This document shows, one piece after another, positions 46,254-56,153 of a DNA stretch of 64,000 nt. The stretch comes from Pollutimonas subterranea. Lineage in GTDB: Bacteria > Pseudomonadota > Gammaproteobacteria > Burkholderiales > Burkholderiaceae_B. The notes under the pieces are model-generated. The model was not told where the DNA came from and searched no databases. It was given only the letters and a program-made list of their open reading frames with translations. The stretch covers positions 1 through 64,000 of the forward strand of contig NZ_PDNW01000002.1 of NCBI RefSeq assembly GCF_002849655.1, in the 5' to 3' direction. The translations under genes were made by a program, and so were the position numbers. The stretch's first letter is position 1; each line of letters starts with the position of its first letter.

Positions 46254-47930
46254 ATGCCGCTACCGAAGTTGCCGACCCGCATGGGAGCCATGATTTCCCC
46301 TGCTGCATATGACGATGCAAGCAATGCGCCCGAACCCGCAGAAACGCAAGTGGCTCCTACCCCCCGTGCTCCTGTGCGTAAAACACCCTCAAAACGCGTC
46401 TCCACCAAGCCGGCCGCCTCTCCGCCCGTAACGCCCGTACCCACCACGGCGTCGGCAAAAGCTGCCGTTGCGCCGCCGCTGGCGGCAGTGCCTACACGCA
46501 GCCCGCGCAAATCCCGCCTGCCTGCGGCCAAGCGCAAGCTGTTTGTGCTGGACACCAACGTGCTGTTGCACGATTCGAATTCCTTGTTCAAGTTCCAGGA
46601 ACACGATATTTTCCTGCCCATGATCGTGCTCGAAGAACTCGATCATCAAAAAAAGGGAATGTCGGAAGTGGCGCGCAACGCGCGCCAGGTCAGCCGTTTC
46701 CTCGATGGCCTGGTTGGCACATCGACCGAACTGGAACCCGGCGTCGAGCTTGACACATTGGGCAACCAGGAAGCCCTAGGGCGCCTGCATTTCCAGACCA
46801 CCGCACTGCACTCGCAACTGCCCATCGAATTGCCGCTGGGCAAGGCCGACAACGTCATCCTGAACGTCGTGCACGCGTTGCAGGAAGCGTACCCCAAGCG
46901 CGCCGTGGTGCTGGTATCCAAAGACATCAACATACGCCTGAAGGCGCGCTCGCTCGGCATGCCCGCCGAGGACTATCTGAACGATCATGTTCTGGATGAC
47001 TCCGATCTTCTCTACGACGGCGTCATGCCATTGCCGGAAAATTTCTGGCTCAAGCATGGCAAGGACGTGGAGTCATGGCAACAAGGCGGCACGACCTTTT
47101 ACCGGATCAAAGGGCCTCTGTGCTCCGAATTCATCGTCAACGAGTTCGTGTATTTCGATGGCGAGCTTCCGCTGCAGGCCCAGGTCAAGGAAGTCAGCGG
47201 CACGACCGCTGTGCTGGCCACGCTGCGCGACTACAGCCATGGCAAGAACAATGTATGGGGCATCACCGCGCGCAATCGCGAACAGAATTTCGCCCTGAAC
47301 CTGCTCATGAACCCTGACTGCGACTTCGTCTCATTGCTGGGTCAGGCCGGCACAGGCAAGACGCTGCTGGCGCTGGCAGCCGCCCTGACGCAAACGCTCG
47401 AAACCAAGCGCTACAACGAGATCATCATCACGCGGGCCACTGTGCCAGTCGGCGACGATATCGGCTTCCTGCCCGGCACCGAGGAAGAGAAAATGCTCCC
47501 CTGGATGGGTGCGCTCGAAGACAATCTTGAAGTACTGCATCTGGGGCCCGGCAATAGCGACATCGCCCCTGCTCCCGGCGGACAGGACTGGACCAAGAAT
47601 GCGACGATGGAACTCATACGCTCTCGCATCAAGGTCAAGTCCCTGAATTTCATGCGCGGCCGTACGTTCATGAACAAGATTCTGATCATCGACGAAGCCC
47701 AGAACCTGACTCCCAAGCAGATGAAGACCCTGGTCACCCGTGCCGGACCTGGCACGAAAATCATATGCCTGGGGAATATCGCCCAGATCGACACACCGTA
47801 TCTCACCGAGGGCAGCTCCGGCCTGACCTTCGTGGTCGACCGTTTCAAGGGATGGCCGCATGCCGGCCATATCACCTTGCAGCGGGGCGAACGCTCACGC
47901 CTGGCCGACTACGCCAGCGAAGCGCTGTAA
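46254..47930 (+). CDS. PhoH-like protein with PIN domain
   Basis: 558 aa. About 95 residues of Ala/Pro/Thr-rich low-complexity sequence precede a PIN nuclease domain (LFVLDTNVLLHDS..., D100 as first acidic ligand, VLEELDHQKKG). The PhoH ATPase follows with Walker A GQAGTGKTLL and Walker B ILIIDEAQNLTPKQ. Relatives (PhoH2/YlaK type) are RNA helicase-nucleases. The ATG at 46254 is used, with GGGAG about 11 bases upstream; the frame is open from a TTG at 46197, and another ATG lies at 46281, so the start is uncertain. Confidence 0.85.
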   Translation: MPLPKLPTRMGAMISPAAYDDASNAPEPAETQVAPTPRAPVRKTPSKRVSTKPAASPPVTPVPTTASAKAAVAPPLAAVPTRSPRKSRLPAAKRKLFVLDTNVLLHDSNSLFKFQEHDIFLPMIVLEELDHQKKGMSEVARNARQVSRFLDGLVGTSTELEPGVELDTLGNQEALGRLHFQTTALHSQLPIELPLGKADNVILNVVHALQEAYPKRAVVLVSKDINIRLKARSLGMPAEDYLNDHVLDDSDLLYDGVMPLPENFWLKHGKDVESWQQGGTTFYRIKGPLCSEFIVNEFVYFDGELPLQAQVKEVSGTTAVLATLRDYSHGKNNVWGITARNREQNFALNLLMNPDCDFVSLLGQAGTGKTLLALAAALTQTLETKRYNEIIITRATVPVGDDIGFLPGTEEEKMLPWMGALEDNLEVLHLGPGNSDIAPAPGGQDWTKNATMELIRSRIKVKSLNFMRGRTFMNKILIIDEAQNLTPKQMKTLVTRAGPGTKIICLGNIAQIDTPYLTEGSSGLTFVVDRFKGWPHAGHITLQRGERSRLADYASEAL

Positions 47931-47945
47931 ACCTTTGCGTACGAC

Positions 47946-48947
47946 ATGAGCCAACCTTCACGCTTACCGATAGGACTTACCATGGGCGATGCGGCAGGCA
48001 TCGGCCCTGAAATAATCGTCAAGCTATTTGCCGCCGGCCTGCCTTACCCCGCGGTGGTATATGGCGACGCCGGTGTCCTGCAAGCCACCCTTGAACAATT
48101 GAATATATCGGATTCGCTGCACATAGAGCTGGTAAGCGAAGCCGAGCTTGCCAATCACAAGCCCGATTCCATTCCAGTACTTAATCGATGGCAAGCCCTG
48201 CCGGCCAGCCTGCCTCCGGGCCGGCTCAGTGCCGAAGCCGGCCGTGGCGCCTACGAGTATTTGTGCCACGCCATCGACGATGCGCAGGCCGGGCGCCTGC
48301 GCGCCATCGTCACCGCGCCGCTCAACAAGAAAGCCATGCAGGCGGGAGGCATCGATTTTCCGGGCCATACGGAAATCCTGGCTGAACGAACCGGCACGTC
48401 GCGCTACGCGATGATGCTTGCCAATCCCGAGCTGCGGGTCATCCTCGTCACCATCCACGTGCCTTTGCAACAGGTCAGTGCCCATATCGCTTACGAAACC
48501 GAACTCGACACCATACGGCTGGCTCAACGGGCCTGCCTGCAGGCAGGCATCGAGCATCCCCGCATCGCGGTTGCCGGACTGAATCCGCATGCGGGCGAAG
48601 ACGGACGATTCGGACAAGAAGAAATCACGGTCATCACACCCGCCATCGACCAGGCACGGACAGAAGGAATGGACGTCAGCGGCCCCTTTCCGGGCGATAC
48701 AGTCTTCATGCGCGCCCGCCAGGGTGAATTCGATATCGTTGTCGCTCAATACCACGACCAGGGACTAATACCCGTCAAGTACCTGGGCGTCGATGAGGGC
48801 GTTAACGTAACGGTAGGATTGCCCTTCGTGCGTACCAGCGTCGACCATGGCACGGCCTTCGACATTGCCGGGCAAGGCATAGCCGACGCGGGTTCCCTGC
48901 GTTGCGCCTACGACCTTGCCTTGTCCATGACGCCCGACAACACTTAA
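47946..48947 (+). CDS. pdxA: 4-hydroxythreonine-4-phosphate dehydrogenase
   Basis: 333 aa. MGDAAGIGPEI start motif, metal-binding histidines in FPGHTEILAERTGT, YHDQGLIPVKYLG and TSVDHGTAFDIAG. Makes 3-amino-1-hydroxyacetone phosphate precursor for pyridoxal phosphate. It follows phoH by 15 bp. In many proteobacteria pdxA is beside ksgA; here it is not. Confidence 0.95.
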   Translation: MSQPSRLPIGLTMGDAAGIGPEIIVKLFAAGLPYPAVVYGDAGVLQATLEQLNISDSLHIELVSEAELANHKPDSIPVLNRWQALPASLPPGRLSAEAGRGAYEYLCHAIDDAQAGRLRAIVTAPLNKKAMQAGGIDFPGHTEILAERTGTSRYAMMLANPELRVILVTIHVPLQQVSAHIAYETELDTIRLAQRACLQAGIEHPRIAVAGLNPHAGEDGRFGQEEITVITPAIDQARTEGMDVSGPFPGDTVFMRARQGEFDIVVAQYHDQGLIPVKYLGVDEGVNVTVGLPFVRTSVDHGTAFDIAGQGIADAGSLRCAYDLALSMTPDNT

Positions 48948-48981
48948 ACTCCTCCTTCGCAATCTCTCTGCTGCATCCCTG

Positions 48982-49947
48982 ATGACCCCACGAATCTCTG
49001 TCGACCCCTTCCTGATCAAACTCTTTTTTGCCATCTTGCTAGCCAGTTTCGCACCCGCCCATGGCATAGGCACGCCCATTTTCGGCTGGATCACCAACGT
49101 CGCCATCGCCCTGCTTTTCTTTCTGCATGGCGCGCGATTGTCCCGCGAGGCGATTGTCGCGGGTGCATCGCACTGGCGCCTGCACAGCACCATCTTCGCG
49201 GTAACCTTCGTGGTATTCCCGGTACTGGGCATCCTGTCGGGACCGCTGCTCAAGCCCTACCTCACCCCCGATCTCTATACCGGCATCTTGTTTTTGTGCT
49301 GTTTGCCGGCCACGGTGCAGTCGGCCATTGCGTTTACTTCCATTGCCCGGGGAAACGTGCCTGCCGCGGTATGCAGCGCCTCGGCGTCAAGCCTGCTGGG
49401 CGTATTCGTAACGCCTGTACTCGTCGGCCTGGTGCTGGCGGGCAGCAGCATCAATGACGTGCCCTTGTCCTTTGATGCCATCGGCAAGATCATGCTGCAA
49501 TTGCTCTTGCCATTCGTGCTGGGGCAGATTGCCCGGCGCTGGATCGGGGCGTGGGTCATCAAGCGCAACCGCCTGCTGAAGATCGTGGACCAGGGATCGA
49601 TATTGCTGGTGGTCTATACCGCGTTTTCCGAAGCCGTGATAGGCGGACTATGGGCGCGCACGCCGCTATCGGCCCTGATCGCACTGGTGATCATTTCATT
49701 GGTTCTACTGGGACTGGTGCTGGGTATTTCGCTGCTGCTGGGGCGCCTGTTCAAGTTCGAGCTGGCCGATCGCATCACGCTGATGTTCTGCGGCTCAAAG
49801 AAAAGCCTGACCAGCGGGATTCCCATTGCGAACATCCTTTTTGCGGGCAGTTCCGTGGGTGCCATCGTGCTGCCGCTGATGATATTCCACCAGATACAAC
49901 TCATCATCTGCGCCATGATCGCCGGCGCCTACGCAAGGCGCCCGTAG
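48982..49947 (+). CDS. Bile acid:sodium symporter family (YfeH-like) transporter
   Basis: 321 aa with about nine to ten hydrophobic helices. ITNVAIALLFFLHGARLSREAI and FCCLPATVQSAIAFTSIARGN are typical of the SBF-like family (YfeH branch), and LMFCGSKKSLTSGIPIANILF is the sodium-site crossover region. Substrate not known. Thirty-four bp after pdxA; convergent with dnaB, 8 bp apart. Confidence 0.82.
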   Translation: MTPRISVDPFLIKLFFAILLASFAPAHGIGTPIFGWITNVAIALLFFLHGARLSREAIVAGASHWRLHSTIFAVTFVVFPVLGILSGPLLKPYLTPDLYTGILFLCCLPATVQSAIAFTSIARGNVPAAVCSASASSLLGVFVTPVLVGLVLAGSSINDVPLSFDAIGKIMLQLLLPFVLGQIARRWIGAWVIKRNRLLKIVDQGSILLVVYTAFSEAVIGGLWARTPLSALIALVIISLVLLGLVLGISLLLGRLFKFELADRITLMFCGSKKSLTSGIPIANILFAGSSVGAIVLPLMIFHQIQLIICAMIAGAYARRP

Positions 49948-49955
49948 GCAGTGGT

Positions 49956-51335
49956 TTAGCCCATTCCTGAAGTGAAATTCAGGAATCGGGTGCTGGCACC
50001 CTGGAAGGTCAGGCGCACGCTGCCGATTGGACCGTTACGCTGCTTGCCCACGATGATCTCTGCCGTACCCTTGTCAGGGGAATCCGGGTTGTAGACTTCA
50101 TCGCGATAAATAAACAAGATCAAGTCGGCATCCTGCTCGATAGCGCCGGACTCGCGCAAATCGCTCATTACCGGGCGCTTGTTCGGGCGCTGCTCAAGAC
50201 TGCGGTTCAACTGCGACAAGGCAATAAGCGGGCACTGCAGCTCTTTGGCCAGGCCTTTCAGCGAACGGCTGATCTCGGAGATTTCGGTAGCCCGATTTTC
50301 GCCGGAGGAATTCGCCGACATCAACTGCATATAGTCGATAATGATCAAGCCCAGTTGACCACACTGCCTGGCCAGTCGACGAGAACGGGCCCGGACTTCC
50401 ATGGAAGTCAGTGCCGGTGTCTCGTCGATGTAGATCTGGGCTTCCTGCACTTGCTGTACGGCATGGGTAAGCCGGGGCCAGTCGTCGGCCGTGAGCTTGC
50501 CCGTACGCATGCGATGCTGGTCCAGCATACCCACCGAGCCGACCATACGCATGGCCAACTGCACTGCACCCATTTCCATGGAGAACACGGCCACCGGCAA
50601 GCCCTGCTCAATGGCGACATGCTCGCCGATATTCATGGAAAACGACGTCTTGCCCATGGAGGGACGGCCCGCGACGATGACCAGGTCGCCCGCCTGCAAG
50701 CCCGACGTCATGCGATCAAGGTCGGTAAAACCGGTGGGCACACCGGTAATGTCGGAATCGCCTTCGCGATGGTACAGTTCATCGATGCGCTCGACGACCT
50801 GCGTCAGCAGTGGCTGGATCTCTTGAAAGCCGGTCGTGCCACGCGAGCCCTCTTGTGAAATCTGGAATACCCTGGACTCGGCCTCGTCCAGCAACTGGCG
50901 CGCTTCTTTTCCTTGAGGATTGAAGGCGGCGGCCGAAATTTCGTCGGCGACCGACACCAACTTGCGCAGCATCGAGCGTTCACGAACGATTTCCGCGTAA
51001 CGCCTGATATTGGCAGCGGACGGCGTGTTATGCGCCAGAGCATTCAGGTAGGCCAGGCCGCCGACTTCGTCGGACTTGCCGGCGCTTGCCAGCGATTCAT
51101 TGACCGTGACCACGTCGGCTGGGCGCGCCAGGCCGACAAGCCTAGTGATGTGCTGCCAGATGATCTTGTGGTCAAAACGATAAAAATCGTCTTCGTTCAG
51201 TACATCGGTAATGCGGTCATAGGCGGCATTGTCCAGCAACAGCCCGCCCAGCACAGATTGCTCGGCCTCGACCGAATGGGGCGGCACACGCAGGTAATCC
51301 AGCTGCGCATCACTGTTTTTCTTCTTGCTGTCCAA
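49956..51335 (-). CDS. dnaB: Replicative DNA helicase DnaB
   Basis: 459 aa. N-terminal primase-interacting domain (PHSVEAEQSVLGGLLLDN), linker, then RecA-like core with Walker A GRPSMGKTSF and Walker B LIIIDYMQLM. Unwinds DNA at the fork. No ATG is available near the start. TTG at 51335 has GGAG seven bases upstream and gives a family-like start; a TTG at 51353 is the alternative and would place the ribosome site inside the gene. Separated from rplI by a terminator. Confidence 0.94.
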   Translation of the reverse strand: MDSKKKNSDAQLDYLRVPPHSVEAEQSVLGGLLLDNAAYDRITDVLNEDDFYRFDHKIIWQHITRLVGLARPADVVTVNESLASAGKSDEVGGLAYLNALAHNTPSAANIRRYAEIVRERSMLRKLVSVADEISAAAFNPQGKEARQLLDEAESRVFQISQEGSRGTTGFQEIQPLLTQVVERIDELYHREGDSDITGVPTGFTDLDRMTSGLQAGDLVIVAGRPSMGKTSFSMNIGEHVAIEQGLPVAVFSMEMGAVQLAMRMVGSVGMLDQHRMRTGKLTADDWPRLTHAVQQVQEAQIYIDETPALTSMEVRARSRRLARQCGQLGLIIIDYMQLMSANSSGENRATEISEISRSLKGLAKELQCPLIALSQLNRSLEQRPNKRPVMSDLRESGAIEQDADLILFIYRDEVYNPDSPDKGTAEIIVGKQRNGPIGSVRLTFQGASTRFLNFTSGMG

Positions 51336-51363
51336 ATCGACGCTCCGGAACAAAACTGATCAA

Positions 51364-51391
51364 AATACAAAAAGCCGGCATACACCGGCTT
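51364..51391 (-). terminator. Intrinsic terminator after rplI
   Basis: On the minus strand AAGCCGG, a 6-nt loop and CCGGCTT (51372-51378 / 51385-51391) form a 7-bp stem followed by TTTGTATTTTG. Best terminator candidate in the window; ends the rpsF-priB-rpsR-rplI operon just before dnaB. Confidence 0.78.
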
Positions 51392-51412
51392 CTTGCTTCA
51401 TGCGGGCGAGGT

Positions 51413-51438
51413 GTACATTCCAGAACCAAGGAATGTAC
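51413..51438. repeat. Inverted repeat between the rplI stop and its terminator
   Basis: GTACATTC (51413-51420) and GAATGTAC (51431-51438), perfect over 8 bp with a 10-nt loop. It would fold just ahead of the intrinsic terminator and may stabilise the 3' end of the operon message. Confidence 0.45.
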
Positions 51439-51456
51439 CACGTGGCTGATACGGGA

Positions 51457-51912
51457 TCAGGCCATTTCGCCTTGTACACGAACCGTGATGTCGACCACTA
51501 CGTCAGCGTGCAGAGCAACGGACACGGGAAATTCGCCGACGGCCTTGATGGCGCCATCGGGCAAGCGAACTTGCGATTTCTGGACCGAGTCGAAGCCTTG
51601 CTTGGCCAACGCGGCAGCGATATCCATGCTGGTGACGGAACCGAACAAGCGGCCGTCGACACCGGCTTTCTGTGAAATGACGACAGTCTGGTCGGCCAGC
51701 TTTTCGCCGGTGGCCTGTGCTGCAGCCAGTTTGTCGGCCTGGACTTTTTCAAGTTCGGCACGGCGCTCTTCGAACTCTTTCAAAGCAGTTTCAGTGGCGC
51801 GACGGGCTATTTTCTGGGGAATCAGGAAATTACGGGCATAACCGTCGCGGACGCGAACGACTTCACCGAGATTGCCTAGATTGACGACTTTTTCGAGCAG
51901 AATGATTTGCAT
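51457..51912 (-). CDS. rplI: 50S ribosomal protein L9
   Basis: 151 aa. [33 protein letters not shown] is the N-terminal L9 rRNA-binding domain; a long helix about 45-75 joins it to the C-terminal domain. Part of the S6 operon. Confidence 0.98.
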   Translation of the reverse strand: MQIILLEKVVNLGNLGEVVRVRDGYARNFLIPQKIARRATETALKEFEERRAELEKVQADKLAAAQATGEKLADQTVVISQKAGVDGRLFGSVTSMDIAAALAKQGFDSVQKSQVRLPDGAIKAVGEFPVSVALHADVVVDITVRVQGEMA

Positions 51913-51928
51913 GACGATAGGCCCCGGA

Positions 51929-52201
51929 TTAGTTGTGGTTATCGGTGTAAGGCAACAAGGCCAGGAAACGCGAACGCTTGATCGCGGTGTCCAGCTGGCG
52001 TTGGTAAATTGCCTTAGTACCGGTCAAACGCGCAGGAATGATCTTGCCGTTTTCCTGGATGAAGTCACGCAGGGTGTCCAGATCTTTATAGTCGATCTCG
52101 TCAACATTGGCGGCTGTGAAACGGCAGAATTTGCGACGTTTGAACAGCGGGTTTTGTTGCGTGAACTTGCGTTTTTCTTTGTCTTTTTTGAAGAAAGCCA
52201 T
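51929..52201 (-). CDS. rpsR: 30S ribosomal protein S18
   Basis: 90 aa. [28 protein letters not shown] and the C-terminal [29 protein letters not shown] are S18. It pairs with S6 in the ribosome and should, with S6, bind the leader hairpin upstream of rpsF. Longer by ten basic residues than enteric S18 at the N-terminus. Confidence 0.98.
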   Translation of the reverse strand: MAFFKKDKEKRKFTQQNPLFKRRKFCRFTAANVDEIDYKDLDTLRDFIQENGKIIPARLTGTKAIYQRQLDTAIKRSRFLALLPYTDNHN

Positions 52202-52295
52202 AATGTGCCTCTTTAATGTCTGGGCTTAGCCCAAGCTGTATGTTCCATGCATCGAGCGTTTATTCGCTCGCGCAGCGATTTACCATGAATTCCTG

Positions 52296-52613
52296 CTATA
52301 CAACGGCGCTTGCGCCGCCGGCAAAAACCCGATTTGCCTGCTGTATATGCAATACCAATTTGTTGGAGCCTTTACGCGCCGGAGCCAAAAAGCCCTGGAT
52401 CGACAAAGACGCACCCAAAGGGGTATCGGCCAACAACAAGGCGATGTCTCCGAGAGCAACCGCAGAAAGTACCAGTTCGATCCGGCGCATATGACCGGCT
52501 TCCTGAACTTCTGATTCGTGACTCAACATCATTTCAACTGCTGGCAATCCGGCCGGGGTATACCTTAAAGGCTTGACCTCGAGGGCTGAAGCAGACAATA
52601 GAAGTTGATTCAC
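52296..52613 (-). CDS. priB: Primosomal replication protein PriB
   Basis: 105 aa. [25 protein letters not shown] is the conserved single OB-fold region. Loads PriA-DnaT-dependent restart at stalled forks. The start is GTG at 52613. Lies between rpsF and rpsR as in most beta- and gammaproteobacteria. Confidence 0.92.
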   Translation of the reverse strand: MNQLLLSASALEVKPLRYTPAGLPAVEMMLSHESEVQEAGHMRRIELVLSAVALGDIALLLADTPLGASLSIQGFLAPARKGSNKLVLHIQQANRVFAGGASAVV

Positions 52614-52636
52614 GCGTTGGCTCGAGACACAGGTCC

Positions 52637-53014
52637 TTATTCCGCCTGTGCTGCGGGCGCGGCTTCGGCGCTTGCCTTGCGGGCTTCTTCACGCTCGACC
52701 GACTTCATCATGAGTGACGGCGCGGTGTGCGCTTTCTTGGTCTTGATGAGCAGGTGGCGCAAGATAGCGTCGTTGTAGCGGAAAGAATGTTCGAGTTCGT
52801 CGAGCACGGTCTGGCCGCATTCGATGTTGAAACAAACATAATGGGCCTTTACCAGCTTCTGGATAGGGTAAGCCAATTGACGGCGGCCCCAGTCTTCCAG
52901 GCGATGGATCTGGCCACCATTGCTGGTAACCACTGCCGAATAACGTTCGATCATGGCGGGCACTTGCTCGCTTTGATCGGGATGCACAATAAACACTACT
53001 TCGTAGTGACGCAT
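52637..53014 (-). CDS. rpsF: 30S ribosomal protein S6
   Basis: 125 aa. [25 protein letters not shown] and [21 protein letters not shown] are S6; an Ala/Glu-rich C-terminal tail follows. First gene of the operon, with AAGGAG eight bases upstream and a structured leader. Confidence 0.98.
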   Translation of the reverse strand: MRHYEVVFIVHPDQSEQVPAMIERYSAVVTSNGGQIHRLEDWGRRQLAYPIQKLVKAHYVCFNIECGQTVLDELEHSFRYNDAILRHLLIKTKKAHTAPSLMMKSVEREEARKASAEAAPAAQAE

Positions 53015-53036
53015 AAACTACACTCCTTGTGGATAT

Positions 53037-53073
53037 CTTTTGATGCGGCCAGCGACATCGCTGCCATCAAAAG
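53037..53073 (-). promoter_or_regulatory. S6:S18-type autoregulatory leader hairpin of rpsF
   Basis: On the minus strand CTTTTGATG pairs with CATCAAAAG (9 bp, perfect); inside, AGCG pairs with CGCT around AUGU. The internal loop is asymmetric, GC against GGCCG, and so presents a CCG on the 3' side. A hairpin with a bulged CCG mimicking the 16S site is the known S6:S18 translational repressor motif. It ends 22 bp before the rpsF ATG, close to the ribosome site. Confidence 0.75.
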
Positions 53074-53100
53074 GGACAGCCCGCCCATAAAGCCCGATAA

Positions 53101-53114
53101 GCCGCCAAGGCGGC
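53101..53114 (-). repeat. GCCGCC/GGCGGC inverted repeat in the rpsF leader
   Basis: Perfect six-base arms with two central bases, foldable as a five-pair stem with a CTTG loop. Lies between promoter and the S6:S18 hairpin; role unknown. Confidence 0.4.
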
Positions 53115-53159
53115 ATAACCAGCATGAAAACATATGGGTCGAGCAAGAAACAACCAAGC

Positions 53160-53189
53160 ATTCTACCACTGTTGCACAAACCATCGCAA
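53160..53189 (-). promoter_or_regulatory. Predicted rpsF operon promoter
   Basis: TTGCGA (53184-53189) and TAGAAT (53160-53165) on the minus strand, 18-bp spacer, with TGG before the -10 (extended type). The transcript leader would be about 140 nt and include both hairpins. Confidence 0.5.
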
Positions 53190-53218
53190 GCGCTGATGGA
53201 AGGGACGCAGTGGTCGAT

Positions 53219-54073
53219 CTACCCTTCGACTACGGCGTAGGCGGAATGATTGTGTATGGATTCAAAATTCTCGGCCTCAACGCGAAAGCGTTGGACGCCT
53301 GCCACATTCTGAAGCTGAACCGCCACATCCCGTACAAGATCTTCGACGAACTTCGGGTTTTCGTAGGCACGCTCGGTCACGTACTTCTCGTCGCCGCGCT
53401 TGAGCAGACCCCAGAGTTCGCATGACGCCTGCTGTTCGATCCCGCGTATAAGCGTATCGATGTCCACCAATGCCGGATCGGCAAACACGGCATTGACCGT
53501 GATATGTGAGCGCTGATTGTGCGCCCCATACTGGGAGATGGCCTTCGAGCATGGGCAAAGGCTGGTGACGGGTACGAGCACGGATAGTTCGAATTCCGTC
53601 TGGCCGACCGCCTTCACGTCTGGGGAGCCAGCCAGGCCTGCGGCAGCGAAGGGCGCGACCTGCGCTCGAGCAGTCCATTTGATTTCATAGTCCATCAGGC
53701 TTGCCACGCCGGACACCGGCGCCACCTTGGTCATGAAATAGGGAAACGATGCCGCGATATCGCCTTTATCGGAATTAAGGAGCACCAGCATGGAAACCGC
53801 CATGTCGCAGAACAGCGCGGGGGTCATGGGCGTTTGCCGATGTTGCTCGAGCAAGGCCACGAAACGGGACATATGAGTGCCCTTTTCATGGGCCGGCAAG
53901 GACACGGTGAGTTCCCAGTTGCCCACGGTGGGAAGCGATGGGCCCTGTGCGGCGGCTATCAGCATGGGATGCCGTACCCCGCGCACACCCACACGTTCGA
54001 TGGCAATATGCCGTGTATCGACGCTGCTTTGCACGTCAGGCATGGCAACAGCAGAATCAATCATAATATTCAT
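53219..54073 (-). CDS. folE2: GTP cyclohydrolase FolE2
   Basis: 284 aa type IB GTP cyclohydrolase. The metal/catalytic Cys lies in [20 protein letters not shown] and the C-terminal [14 protein letters not shown] is the other active-site segment. Converts GTP to dihydroneopterin triphosphate for folate/tetrahydrobiopterin; unlike FolE it need not use zinc. Start: ATG 54073 or 54064; a GTG at 54094 is also in frame. It follows dxs by about 100 bp, in which there is a palindrome. Confidence 0.92.
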   Translation of the reverse strand: MNIMIDSAVAMPDVQSSVDTRHIAIERVGVRGVRHPMLIAAAQGPSLPTVGNWELTVSLPAHEKGTHMSRFVALLEQHRQTPMTPALFCDMAVSMLVLLNSDKGDIAASFPYFMTKVAPVSGVASLMDYEIKWTARAQVAPFAAAGLAGSPDVKAVGQTEFELSVLVPVTSLCPCSKAISQYGAHNQRSHITVNAVFADPALVDIDTLIRGIEQQASCELWGLLKRGDEKYVTERAYENPKFVEDLVRDVAVQLQNVAGVQRFRVEAENFESIHNHSAYAVVEG

Positions 54074-54132
54074 GATAATAGACCTATAGAGCACCCGCTA
54101 CGCGGAAGTGCCGGTTTGCAGACAACCATTCA

Positions 54133-54158
54133 TTATGCGGCACATAGTCGCCGCATAA
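54133..54158. repeat. Perfect 9-bp palindrome between dxs and folE2
   Basis: TTATGCGGC (54133-54141) and GCCGCATAA (54150-54158) are separated by 8 bp. Distance to the folE2 start is about 60 bp, suitable for an operator; there is no T-run on the minus strand, so an intrinsic terminator is unlikely. It does not look like the Zur consensus that controls folE2 in other bacteria. Confidence 0.5.
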
Positions 54159-54177
54159 CCCTATAACCATGATGGTA

Positions 54178-56076
54178 TTAGGCGCTTTCCCTGGCAGCGG
54201 GAATAACTTGTTCCGCCAATAGGGCGCCAAACCGCTGCTGGGTCGATCGCTGGATACCCTGCGCGTCGAGTCCCAACTCGCCGAGAATGACAGTTTGCTC
54301 GCCATGATCGATGAACTGGTCTGGCAGGCCCAACTGCAGCACGGGACGCAAGATGCCTTGCCGGCTGAAATATTCCAAAACCGCGCTGCCGGCTCCGCCC
54401 ATGATCGCGGCCTCTTCGATGGTAACAAAGCCATCGTGGTCCTGGGCCAGTGTTTGCAACATGGCTTCATCCAACGGCTTCACAAAGCGCATATCGACCA
54501 CGGTTGCGTTTATTTCCTGTGCCGCTTCCAGCGCTTCGTGCAAAAGCGGACCGAATGCCAGGATGGCAATTCTGCTACCCCTACGCCTGAGCACCGCCTT
54601 GCCGATGGCGACCGTCTCGAGGTCGGCCTGGACGTCGGCGCCGCATCCGGCGCCACGCGGGTACCGCACTGAAGCGGGACCGGGATGCTCGTAGCAGGTG
54701 CTCAGCAGCAAGCGCGTTTCATTCTCGTCGGACGGAACGGCAACGACCATATTCGGTATGCAACGCAGGAATGCGATATCAAAATTTCCGGCGTGGGTTG
54801 CTCCGTCGGCGCCAACAATACCGGCGCGGTCCAGGGCAAAGGTGACATCCAGGTTCTGCAAGGCAACATCATGGATCAACTGATCGTAGCCGCGCTGCAG
54901 AAATGTTGAGTAGATGGCCACAACGGGCTTTTCGCCCTCACAGGCCAGGCCCGCGGCAAACGTGACGGCGTGCTGTTCGGCAATGCCCGCATCGATATAA
55001 CGGGCCGGAAAGCGCTGCTCGAAAGCGACCATGCCGCTGCCTTCGCGCATGGCAGGGGTAATACCGTAAAGGCGGCTGTCCGCAGCGGCCATGTCGCAAA
55101 GCCAATGCCCGAATACCTGGGTGAAGGTCTGCTTGGGCGGCGACTTGGGCTTCTGGATGCCGACGCTGGGGTCGAACTTTCCAGGCCCGTGATACAGAAC
55201 CGGATCGGCCTCGGCTAGCTTGTATCCCTGCCCCTTCTTGGTGACCACATGCAGAAACTGCAAGCCGCCCAGGCTACGCAGGTTCTCCAGCGTCGGGACC
55301 AGCGCGTCGAGATTGTGGCCATCGATAGGCCCGACGTAGTTGAAGCCCAGTTCTTCGAACAAGGTGGCAGGCGAGACCATGCCTTTGGCATGCCCTTCGA
55401 AGCGGCGCGCCAGCTCAAGAACGGGAGGAACGTGCTGCAATACCGCCCGCCCCACGTTCTTTGCGGTGGCATAAAAACGCCCCGACAAGAGGCGGGCAAA
55501 GTAATGGTTCAGTGCTCCGACCGGCGGCGAGATCGACATATCGTTGTCGTTGAGCACGACAAGGACGTTGACCCCTGGCGTCACCCCGGCATTGTTCAAG
55601 GCTTCGAATGCCATGCCGGCCGTCATGGCACCATCGCCAATCACCGCAATGTGCTGGCGATCTCCGAGGCCTGCGTTTCGGGATGCGACCGCCATCCCCA
55701 GCACTGCCGATATGGACGTGGACGAGTGCGCCGTGCCGAACGCGTCGTACTCTGATTCGCTGCGCCTGGGGAAACCGGAAATGCCGTCTTTCTGCCGCAG
55801 CTTGGCCATCTGTTCGCGACGGCCGGTAAGTATCTTGTGGGGATACGACTGATGCCCGACGTCCCAGACAATTCTATCGTCGGGTGTATTGAATACATGA
55901 TGCAAGGCAATCGTCAGCTCGACCGTACCCAGATTCGATGACAAGTGGCCACCGGTCTTGGAGACGGTATGCAGGACAAACTCACGCAGCTCTACCGCGA
56001 CCTCCTTGAGCTCGCGCCGATCCAGCTGACGCAGGTCGGCCGGTGAATGAATTTGTTCAAGAGAGGCGTTGGTCAT
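54178..56076 (-). CDS. dxs: 1-deoxy-D-xylulose-5-phosphate synthase
   Basis: 632 aa transketolase-like enzyme. ThDP/Mg motif [18 protein letters not shown], catalytic HSSTSIS region, and transketolase C domain. Condenses pyruvate and glyceraldehyde-3-phosphate, the first step of the MEP isoprenoid pathway. Downstream of ispA (77-bp gap) on the same strand, a common pairing. Confidence 0.97.
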   Translation of the reverse strand: MTNASLEQIHSPADLRQLDRRELKEVAVELREFVLHTVSKTGGHLSSNLGTVELTIALHHVFNTPDDRIVWDVGHQSYPHKILTGRREQMAKLRQKDGISGFPRRSESEYDAFGTAHSSTSISAVLGMAVASRNAGLGDRQHIAVIGDGAMTAGMAFEALNNAGVTPGVNVLVVLNDNDMSISPPVGALNHYFARLLSGRFYATAKNVGRAVLQHVPPVLELARRFEGHAKGMVSPATLFEELGFNYVGPIDGHNLDALVPTLENLRSLGGLQFLHVVTKKGQGYKLAEADPVLYHGPGKFDPSVGIQKPKSPPKQTFTQVFGHWLCDMAAADSRLYGITPAMREGSGMVAFEQRFPARYIDAGIAEQHAVTFAAGLACEGEKPVVAIYSTFLQRGYDQLIHDVALQNLDVTFALDRAGIVGADGATHAGNFDIAFLRCIPNMVVAVPSDENETRLLLSTCYEHPGPASVRYPRGAGCGADVQADLETVAIGKAVLRRRGSRIAILAFGPLLHEALEAAQEINATVVDMRFVKPLDEAMLQTLAQDHDGFVTIEEAAIMGGAGSAVLEYFSRQGILRPVLQLGLPDQFIDHGEQTVILGELGLDAQGIQRSTQQRFGALLAEQVIPAARESA

Positions 56077-56153
56077 ACGAGTGATAAAGTAGTATCCAGG
56101 CGGTATTTTAGACCGTCAACAATAACAGCAAGCGCTGGCAACGTGAAATGGGC

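Noticed and set aside
54074-54177. Zur box upstream of folE2
   Set aside because: The palindrome is GC-rich in the arms and does not match the TATA-rich Zur consensus.
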